Below are positions 57,050 to 64,000 of a stretch of DNA of 64,000 bases, piece after piece (positions within the stretch are counted from its first letter, which is position 1; each line of letters begins with the position of its first letter). Under the pieces are notes generated by a model that saw nothing but the letters and a program-made list of their open reading frames with translations, was not told the DNA's origin and ran no database searches. Where the stretch lies: positions 25,165,772-25,229,771 of the forward strand of contig JAPTYO010000010.1 in the NCBI GenBank assembly GCA_036873135.1. Direction: 5' to 3'. The translations under genes and the position numbers were made by a program. This DNA comes from Clarkia xantiana subsp. parviflora. Lineage: Eukaryota > Streptophyta > Magnoliopsida > Myrtales > Onagraceae.

Positions 57050-58399
57050 TAGAACTATTACAATGACAATCATGCAAAGTTAGGAAGACTATAACATTTT
57101 GACAGAATTGCAAAACATCGGATTATCTATTAGGATGGAATACGACGAATAGTGATCCTTCAGTCACTAAACCAAACCGACCGTCAGTAAACCGAGGGAA
57201 TGGGGTGTTGTGAAAAGAGTTCACACTATTGTCGTTTTCAATCCAACAGATCAGTCTTTTGAAAACGGTTATTATATTGCAAATTACCGGAACGGGTATT
57301 TTCAAACAAGCATACCCGATCTTGGCTTTCCCATGGCTCTTTTTTATTTAAAAGAATTATCCGATAATTTACGCATGCATAACACTATATCACGCCATAA
57401 ATATCGAACAAACCAAACAACATGCTTACGCATCATGCGTCTAATGTTCCTAGCATACATAATTCTACGTAAAGTAAATTATCACATGCTTTTAGTCCTG
57501 AACATTCTAGCATACGTGTCAAAACATGAAACTTCCGCACACATCATGCAAAATTGGCGACTGGAATTTTCGGTTTAAAAAAAAAAGCGTTTTGAAAATA
57601 TTAGGGGCTGACTTGAAATTCATGCTTACAATCAATCATGCGAAATTTCTAGACATGGTTTCTAGGCACTTTCAATCAGCATAGCATGTCTATCCTATTG
57701 CGCATACCATATATTTAAATCCCAGAGCTCAATGCTCGCAATTTGTTATCTAGCTAGCTTGACTAAGTCAAGACGACAATTCTAATATATGTTGCAGAAA
57801 GTAAACAATTGCAATTCAGTCCACTAATTTAATCCAGTCCCAAAAACATGCATATCCGAGATCCATCCCCATAATCGTAACCAGGTATTAGGGTTTTATA
57901 CGAAAACGTGTTAAGACGTAAACCCTAAGAGCACTGTTTAGGTTAACTTTTAAAGTTTGAAAACATTTTGGATTTAAAATTTGACATCCTATTTTATTGA
58001 ACATTTAAAATTTCCGAAAAATTTTAAAATTTGGTTCGGTCCAATTTAAAATCCGGTCTGAGTCGGTCCGATTTTAAAAATCCAGTTTGGTCCGAAACGG
58101 TTCAATAAAATAAGATTTTGGTTCGGTTCATCACTTGAAACCGGTTCGGTTTAGATTCACTTAGTTACTTTGGTCCGACCCAACCCGTCTAGGTCGACCC
58201 GATTAAGAAAACCCGGATTGGTTTAACCCGTTCTGGTTTTGCAAATTGGACCGGCCCAATAAAACTGTAGGGTTCGGCCGAAATATATCTTGTGGGCTAA
58301 GTAGGGTTTTAAAATCCACTAAAAACTTAACTTAGCCACCAAGAAATATTAATTATATAAATAATTTCCAATATTGCTAATATATATAATTTCGACACA

Positions 58400-58402
<3 letters not shown>

Positions 58403-58469
<67 letters not shown>

Positions 58470-58572
58470 TTGTCAAGATTTTATCTATAAGATGTAAATC
58501 AATCAACAATATACATATATATATATATATATAAAAATTTCGGCACATATATATATATATATATATATATAA
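58403..58572. repeat. (AT)n microsatellites in copia leader
   Basis: One long AT run (about 58403-58462) and two shorter ones (about 58511-58533, 58547-58571). Confidence 0.9.
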
Positions 58573-59189
58573 ATATATCTTTAGGGATTAAAATATATGT
58601 AGACAATATTTTTCTTAATCTTTTATAGCAACTAAATCCTATCAATATATCTTTATCCCTATATTTTAGCTAAATATATTGATAGTTTATATATTTTAAT
58701 ATATAATGTGATTCTTTCCTTATCTTTCCAATTTATAGATACATTGTCTTCTTTTAATAAAATTAAAATATGGTAACAAATATATCTAATAACTAGGCCG
58801 ACCGAATTTTCTTGCTTGCACCCCAAGAAATTAAAAAATTTACCTAATAATTCACCTAGGGTTTCAGACATAACACCAAGAATCGGAAAAATTGTCAAAC
58901 TTTAAGATCAAACACTACTATGATCATGAATCCAAATATTGTTCTTGATAAAATTTATCGTGTTCTTGAAGATCATGAACATCAAACTCAAATTTAAACA
59001 TAAATTTTCGGTTTTGATCTATAAAAATATGTAAATTCCGAAAATTTTAAGTTTTTAAAGATCAAACATATGAAATTTTAAAAATTTCGGATTACTCGTG
59101 GTGTTCATCATATAAAATTTCGGTTTTTATAAAATTTCAAGAACAGTTTATCAAAATTTTAAGAACTCCTACAAAATCTCTGATACCAG

Positions 59190-59785
59190 TGTTGGATTAC
59201 GGGGACGTAATACTACGGAATGCTAAAACGTGTACATGCAAGTAATCGAATTACGCAGCAGAATAATGTACACATACCTCAATAGCTTTCCTGCCCAAGA
59301 ACGTTGTGGAGGGAGTTCTGGTCATCCAGTCGGAACCCGTACAAGTTCTTCGTGAGAAGAAGTCCTACGCGGTATAAGCTCCACAACAAATCCTCTGATC
59401 GATTCTTCAACGGGGACAGAACCTCGGACTGAATGCTCAGAAGCAATTTGGCACACTAATGGTGGTGTATGAAGGGCCGGCCGAACCTACTATAGAGAGA
59501 AAGGAATTTCTCTCAAATCACAACTTAGGAGGAGTTGTTATCAAGGAGTGTTTTGGAGGTGACCCCAAGACCTCCTTATATAGTGGGGGAGGTGAAAATC
59601 CTTCCCCTTCCCTTAGGGTTTCGGCCGACTTATGTGGTGGGGGAGGCCCAACTTTGGGCCTCCCATGTCACATGCGAATTGGGTCTGGCCCAATTAGCCC
59701 TAATGTGACATTTACCTAATTATCTTAGGTAACCACATATATTAACGGGCTATCAATTACGGCGCCACGTCACCATATGCTAACA
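59190..59785 (-). repeat. copia 5' LTR (minus)
   Basis: On the minus strand TGTTAGCATATGGTGACG to GTAATCCAACA, with TATA-like CTATATAAGG near 59580. 596 bp, matching 18453-19049. Confidence 0.9.
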
Positions 59786-59881
59786 CGTTTTGTGTCACGC
59801 TGACATTTTTCAATTATTTCTAGTTAGGTATCCGTTTATTTTATGAACAACTAAGGTATTAGCTTCATAAATTTTTATCTA

Positions 59882-59954
59882 GCCTGTCTAGCTCAGTTGG
59901 TAGAGCATAAGGCTCTTAACCTTGTAGTCGTGGGTTTGAACCCCACGGTGGGCG
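59882..59954 (+). tRNA. tRNA-Lys (CUU)-like, copy 1
   Basis: 73 nt with A box TAGCTCAGTTGG, anticodon loop CTCTTAA (anticodon CTT) and acceptor GCCTGTC paired with GGTGGGC. It differs from the usual plant tRNA-Lys at several places, including the T loop (GTTTGAACC rather than GTTCGAGCC). Best preserved of the four copies, but function is uncertain. Confidence 0.75.
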
Positions 59955-60527
59955 TAATTCAGTGCTTGGTAGTGTCGTGTTAAACTTGCACAGTAAGCTT
60001 ATCGTGCCACATTTTACGAACATGATACAAAAATTTTAGTACGTGATATCATGTTGTGCTAAGTTATTCAATTATACATGTCTATAAGAGACCTTTAAGA
60101 AAAAATCAATACAATTATCTTCATATAACAAAATATTATGAATTAATATGTCATTATTCATAAGTTTGTAATATAAGATTGACAAACTCTAAAAGTTAAA
60201 CAATTTATTGTAGTTTTTAAAGTTATTAAATATTATTTCCTTTCGATAAAATACACAAGAGTTAGACTTACTAGCACAACTTTATGTGCTAACGTGCATG
60301 TCGTGTTGTGATACCTAAATATAAACACGACACGAAAATTAGATCGTACTAATCGTGTTCATGCTATCGTGTTATCGTTCTGTCATACGTTTGCACAAAC
60401 ACAATGGGTATGTCTCAATTCTTGCATAATATCGTTTTGTGTCACGGTGACGTTTTTTTAATTATTTCTAGATAGATATTTGTTTATTTTGTGAATACCT
60501 AAGGTATTAGATTTGAAACTTAACCTA

Positions 60528-60600
60528 GCCCGTCTAGCTCAGTTTGTAGAGCGCAAGGCTCCTAACCTTATGGTTGTGGGTTCAAGCCCCATAATGAGCG
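60528..60600 (+). pseudogene. tRNA-Lys-like copy 2, anticodon changed to CCU
   Basis: 73 nt, acceptor GCCCGTC intact on the 5' side, but the 3' side reads AATGAGC and weakens the stem. The loop is CTCCTAA, which makes the anticodon CCT (Arg). The T arm ends in ATAATGAGCG. Probably a tRNA pseudogene. Confidence 0.7.
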
Positions 60601-60739
60601 TTTTGAAGAACGACGACGTTTTTACATTTATGTGATTCAATGATCGTTTTGTGTCACGCAGAAATTTTTCAATCATTTCTTGTTAGGTATCCGTTTATAT
60701 TATGAATAGCATAGGAATTTGCTTTATAAATTTTATCTA

Positions 60740-60812
60740 GCCTATATAGTTCAGTTGGTAGAGCGCATGGCTCTTAACCTTGTGGTCGTGGGTTGGAGCC
60801 CTATGGTGGGCG
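60740..60812 (+). pseudogene. tRNA-Lys (CUU)-like copy 3
   Basis: 73 nt with anticodon CTT. The acceptor 5' side is GCCTATA, the A box is TAGTTCAGTTGG, and the T loop reads GTTGGAGCC. Stem damage suggests a pseudogene. Confidence 0.7.
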
Positions 60813-61368
60813 TGATTGAGTGCTTGGTCGTGTCGTGTTTAACTTATTGAACAGACACAGTTAGCTTATCGTGCCACCTTTTACAAAATGGTTACATAAT
60901 TTTTAGTCCGTGCTATCTTGTTGTGTTAAGTTATTCAATTGTACATTAATCAATACAATTAACTTCATATAACAAAAGATTATGAATTAATATGTCATTA
61001 TACCCAAGTTTGTAATATAAAATTCACAAACTCTAAAAGTTAAACCATTTATTGGAGTTTTAAAAGTTATTAAATAATTTTTTTCAAAAAAAAATACTCA
61101 AGAGTTGGACTTACTAACACAACTTTATTGTACAATCGTGCATGTCATGCACTGATACCTAAATACAAACACGACAAGAAAATTATATCGTGCTAATCGT
61201 GTTCATGCTATTGTGTTCGTTATGTCATAAGTTTGCACAAACACAATGGGTATGTCATAAAGCTTGCATATTATCGTTTTGTGTCACGATTACGTTTTTA
61301 AACTATTTCTTGTATGATATTTGTTTATGTTGTGAATAGCTAAGGTATAAGATTTAAAAATTTACCTA

Positions 61369-61440
61369 GCTCGTCTAGCTCAGTTGGTAGAGTGCAAGGC
61401 TCTTAACCTTGTGATCGTGGGTTTAAGCCCAACGGTGGCG
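61369..61440 (+). pseudogene. tRNA-Lys (CUU)-like copy 4
   Basis: 72 nt, one base short at the 3' acceptor side (GGTGGCG). Anticodon CTT, T loop GTTTAAGCC. Likely a pseudogene. Confidence 0.7.
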
Positions 61441-61591
61441 TGACTCAATGCTTGTATATATTGTTGTACAACTGCCGCGTTTTTACATTTATGTGATTTA
61501 ATGACCGTTTTTTGTCACAATGATGTTTTTCAATTATTTCTAGTTTTTTTTTGTTTTTAAACATTTATGTGATTTAATGATCGTTTTGTGT

Positions 61592-62448
61592 CACCAAAGA
61601 TTCTCCGGTACGGTCCGACATAGAGGTCTTCCGCCACCAGAGATATAATCAAAGGTTTTCCGGTACGTTCTGACGTAGAGGTCTTACGTTACCACTTGGC
61701 ACTAGAGGCATCACCAAAGGTTCTCCGGTACCATCTGACGTAGAGGTCTTCCGCCACCAGAGATATCACCAGAGGTTTTCCGGTACGGTCTGACGTAGGG
61801 GTCTTCCGTTACCACTTGCCACTAGAGGCACCACCAAAGGTTCTCCGGTATGGTCTGACGTAGAGGTCTTCCGCCACCAGAGATATCACCAAAGGTTTTT
61901 CGGTACGGTCTGACGTAGAGGTCTTCCGTTACCACTCGCCGCCAGAGGCATCACCAAAGGTTCTCCGGTACGGTCTGACGTAGAGGTCTTCCGCCACCAG
62001 AGATATCACCAAAGGTTTTTCGGTACGGTCTGACGTAGAGGTCTTCCGTTACCACTCGCCGCCAGAGGCATCACCAAAGGTTCTCCGGTACGGTCTGACG
62101 TAGAGGTATTCCGCCACCAGAGATATCACCAGAGGTTTTCCGGTACAGTCTGACGTAGAGGTCTTCTGTTACCACTTGCCACTAGAGGCATCACCAAAGG
62201 TTCTCCGGTACGGTCTGACGTAGAGGTATTCCGCCACCAGAGATATCACCAGAGGTTTTCCGATACGGTCCGACGTAGAGGTCTTCCGTTACCACTCGCC
62301 GCTAGAGGCATCACCAAAGGGTCTCCGGGACGGTCTGACGTAGAGGTCTTCCGCCACCAGAGCATCACCAAAGGTTTATCAGTACGGTCCGACGTAGAGG
62401 TCTTCCGTTACCACTCGCCACTAGAGGCATCTCCAAAAGTTCTGATGT
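61592..62448. repeat. 120-bp minisatellite of two 60-bp half-units
   Basis: Seven copies with a regular 120-bp period (for example GTCTTCCGTTACCACT at 61801, 61921, 62041, 62281). Each unit contains two related halves, both with CGGTACGGTCTGACGTAGAG. The last copy is slightly shorter. No gene. Confidence 0.95.
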
Positions 62449-62878
62449 GCCTCGGTTTGTCGACACAAAGGTAATTGGATAAAAGTGACAGAAACGGATA
62501 AGATGAGAAGGGTGGATGGTAGAACCGTTCACCAATGCTTGATAAGATAACTCGCCACAAGCAAAGACGTCCGGGTTTGATTCGCCACACTCAAGGATGA
62601 GGGATAAGAATCGGATAGGTTTCGCCACTAAACAATCAGATTGCTTAGATAAGAAGGGGGTGCACTAAGGCAATAATATCATTCATCAAAGCTGCTGGAA
62701 ATAATATAATAATAGAGCTTATATAGTGCTCTTTACACCAAAAACGAAAACTTAAATTGGCTAACTCATGCATGGAGAGCAGCCTTTATTGGAAAGCAAA
62801 TACTAGAAAACATAAGCAAATCAATTCAGAACCCAAGTCTCAAGGTTGGTTGGTTGTTGGGCGGATTAGCATTGAATG
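62449..62878 (-). repeat. 3' untranslated region / LTR of gypsy element (limits uncertain)
   Basis: Follows the end of the integrase frame on the minus strand. It has a TATA-like CACTATATAAGCTC (about 62721) and a block ending near TGTCGACA (62456-62463). Exact LTR limits cannot be set without the other LTR. Confidence 0.4.
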
Positions 62879-64000
62879 CTAATTGACTTGAGTGTCTCTT
62901 GGGCCTTCTTGCATCTGCAGCAGCATTTTAGGCCCTCCATTGGCCATGTTTGTGACTTGGGCCTTGGATTGAGTGATTGGGCCACCATTTCGACTTGTAG
63001 GAACAACACATGGGCTTGGGTACAAGGAACTGTCATCTTGGAGCACATCATCCTCCCCAGGTTGGAAAGGATTTGACCTCAAATCCAGATCATCGCTGTC
63101 TTCTAAATACGGTGTCAAGTCCCTCACATTGAAAGTAGCAGACACATTATAGCCATCAGGTAGCTCAACCTTGTATGCATTGTCATTCACCTTCTCAATC
63201 ACACGGAAAGGACCATCTGATCTTGGCATCAGCTTGTTCTTACGCTTGTTTGGAAATCTCTCTTTTCGAAGATGAATCCTCACGAGCTCACCTGGCTGGA
63301 AATAGACTTGTTTCCTCCCCTTATTGGCAGCTTGAGCGTACTTTGCATTCTTTCGCTCGATCTCTTGTTTCACCTTCTCATGCATCGCCTTGATCTCTTC
63401 AGCTCTCTTCTTTCCATCAACAAAAACTCGATCTTTGATTGGAATTGGTGTCAGGTCCATGGGCGTCTGTGGGTTGAATCCATACACCACCTCGAAGGGA
63501 GTTCTCTTGGTTGTGCCATGAACACTCCGATTATAAGCAAATTCAACATGTGCAAGACATTTATCCCAGGCCTTCAAGTTTTTACTTACAACAGTTCTAA
63601 GTAGAGATGAAAGAGTACGATTTACCACCTCAGTTTGGCCGTCGGTTTGGGGATGACACGTGGTGCTGAAAAGTAGTTTAGTTCCCAGCTTTGCCCAAAG
63701 AGTTTTCCAGAAGTAGCTCAAGAACTTGGAATCACGGTCGGAGACAATACTCTTAGGAACACCATGCATTCTCACCACTTCTTTGAAGAACAAGTCAGCA
63801 ACATGAGAGGCATCATCAGATTTCCGACATGGGATGAAATGTGCCATCTTTGAGAATCGGTCCACCACCACAAAGATAGAGTCATTTCCTCCCTGAGTCC
63901 GAGGTAGGGAAAGCACGAAGTCCATGCTTACATCAATCCACGGCTGATCTGGAACGGGTAATGACATGTAGAGGCCATGAGGATTCTCCTTGCTTTTGGC
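62879..64000 (-). CDS. pol: gypsy integrase, C-terminal part (runs off the window)
   Basis: The frame is open to the window edge and reads, on the minus strand, [44 protein letters not shown] and [20 protein letters not shown]: the D, D, E of the retroviral-type integrase core. It then has [20 protein letters not shown] and [20 protein letters not shown], ending with FQPGEDDV and GPITQSKAQ. That tail is typical of gypsy lineages without a chromodomain at this position (Reina-like, by memory of motifs). No stop or frameshift is seen within the visible 374 residues. The apparent start at 63967 is internal; the true N terminus lies beyond 64000. Confidence 0.95.
   Translation of the reverse strand, partial: AKSKENPHGLYMSLPVPDQPWIDVSMDFVLSLPRTQGGNDSIFVVVDRFSKMAHFIPCRKSDDASHVADLFFKEVVRMHGVPKSIVSDRDSKFLSYFWKTLWAKLGTKLLFSTTCHPQTDGQTEVVNRTLSSLLRTVVSKNLKAWDKCLAHVEFAYNRSVHGTTKRTPFEVVYGFNPQTPMDLTPIPIKDRVFVDGKKRAEEIKAMHEKVKQEIERKNAKYAQAANKGRKQVYFQPGELVRIHLRKERFPNKRKNKLMPRSDGPFRVIEKVNDNAYKVELPDGYNVSATFNVRDLTPYLEDSDDLDLRSNPFQPGEDDVLQDDSSLYPSPCVVPTSRNGGPITQSKAQVTNMANGGPKMLLQMQEGPRDTQVN

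Larger units (their letters stand above)
56401..59785 (-). mobile_element. 5' part of a Ty1/copia element (minus)
   Basis: From right to left: LTR (59785-59190), primer-binding site TGGTATCAGAG (59188-59178), a 2.1-kb leader matching the plus copy at 14.9-15.8 kb, then gag remnants. Protease, integrase, RT and the other LTR are absent, lost at the junction with the LINE-like segment. Same family as the 9610-19049 element. Confidence 0.8.
59786..61591 (+). repeat. tandem array carrying the tRNA-Lys-like sequences
   Basis: Flanking phrases GTTTTGTGTCACG, TTTCAATTATTTCTAG and TTTATNTTGTGAATA recur before each tRNA-like copy, and a long downstream block (CGTGCTAATCGTGTTCATGC type) recurs after copies 1 and 3. 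The array grew by segmental duplication of a tRNA with its flanks. Confidence 0.75.

Noticed and set aside
61592..62448. CRISPR-like regular spacing
   Set aside because: The whole 120-bp unit is repeated, including the would-be spacers; this is a minisatellite.

Overview
This window is nuclear DNA of a flowering plant, probably a dicot. The evidence is spliced plant genes with canonical GT..AG introns (KDEL receptor, cyclin C, a plastid-targeted DedA/VTT membrane protein), plant-type nuclear tRNA genes, a chloroplast rpl2 insertion, and dense nested transposons (Ty1/copia, Ty3/gypsy chromovirus, hAT, Mutator-like, Helitron). The species cannot be told from the sequence.

Layout. 0-9 kb: transposon-rich DNA with a tRNA-Ser(UGA) gene and a complete 10-exon minus-strand gene for a plastid DedA-like protein (3640-6135). 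Mutator-type MITEs that start GGGTTAA and carry 9-bp target duplications are scattered through it, one of them in an intron. 9-20.4 kb: a MULE transposase remnant, a copia element that lost most of pol and was invaded by gypsy-like DNA containing a minisatellite, then the 3' end of a second, short-LTR copia. 21.2-24.1 kb: a hAT element (8-bp duplication) that holds a minus-strand Helitron whose 3' end is a 482-bp palindrome. 24.4-26.7 kb: an intact six-exon KDEL receptor (ERD2) gene on the plus strand. 27.4-31.1 kb: a cluster of related gypsy LTRs in both orientations that encloses an antisense fragment of a sucrose-phosphate synthase gene. 31.7-32.0 kb: a chloroplast rpl2 insertion. 32.2-33.1 kb: a hAT MITE. 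33.2-38.8 kb: a gypsy element with 409-bp LTRs and a 5-bp duplication that has no recognisable gag-pol and carries a nested copia fragment.

40-49.3 kb: a three-exon gene for an uncharacterised basic protein (39973-40853, minus), SINE-like and LINE-like debris, MITEs nested in MITEs, and an intact nine-exon cyclin C gene (45846-49301, minus). 49.5-55.1 kb: a young Ty3/gypsy chromovirus inserted about 207 bp upstream of the cyclin C start codon. Its coding region is damaged by a frameshift in gag, a 226-bp tandem duplication in the RNase H region and a stop before the chromodomain. 55.8-59.8 kb: a LINE 3' tail and a minus-strand copia of the same family as the one at 9.6-19 kb. 59.9-61.4 kb: four tRNA-Lys-like sequences in a tandem array. 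61.6-62.4 kb: a 120-bp minisatellite. 62.4-64 kb: the integrase end of another gypsy element, running off the window.

The host genes are housekeeping genes (ER retrieval, Mediator cyclin, plastid membrane protein) with no operon-like relation. What ties the window together is the transposon history: shared families, nested insertions with readable target duplications, and insertions in introns or close to promoters.
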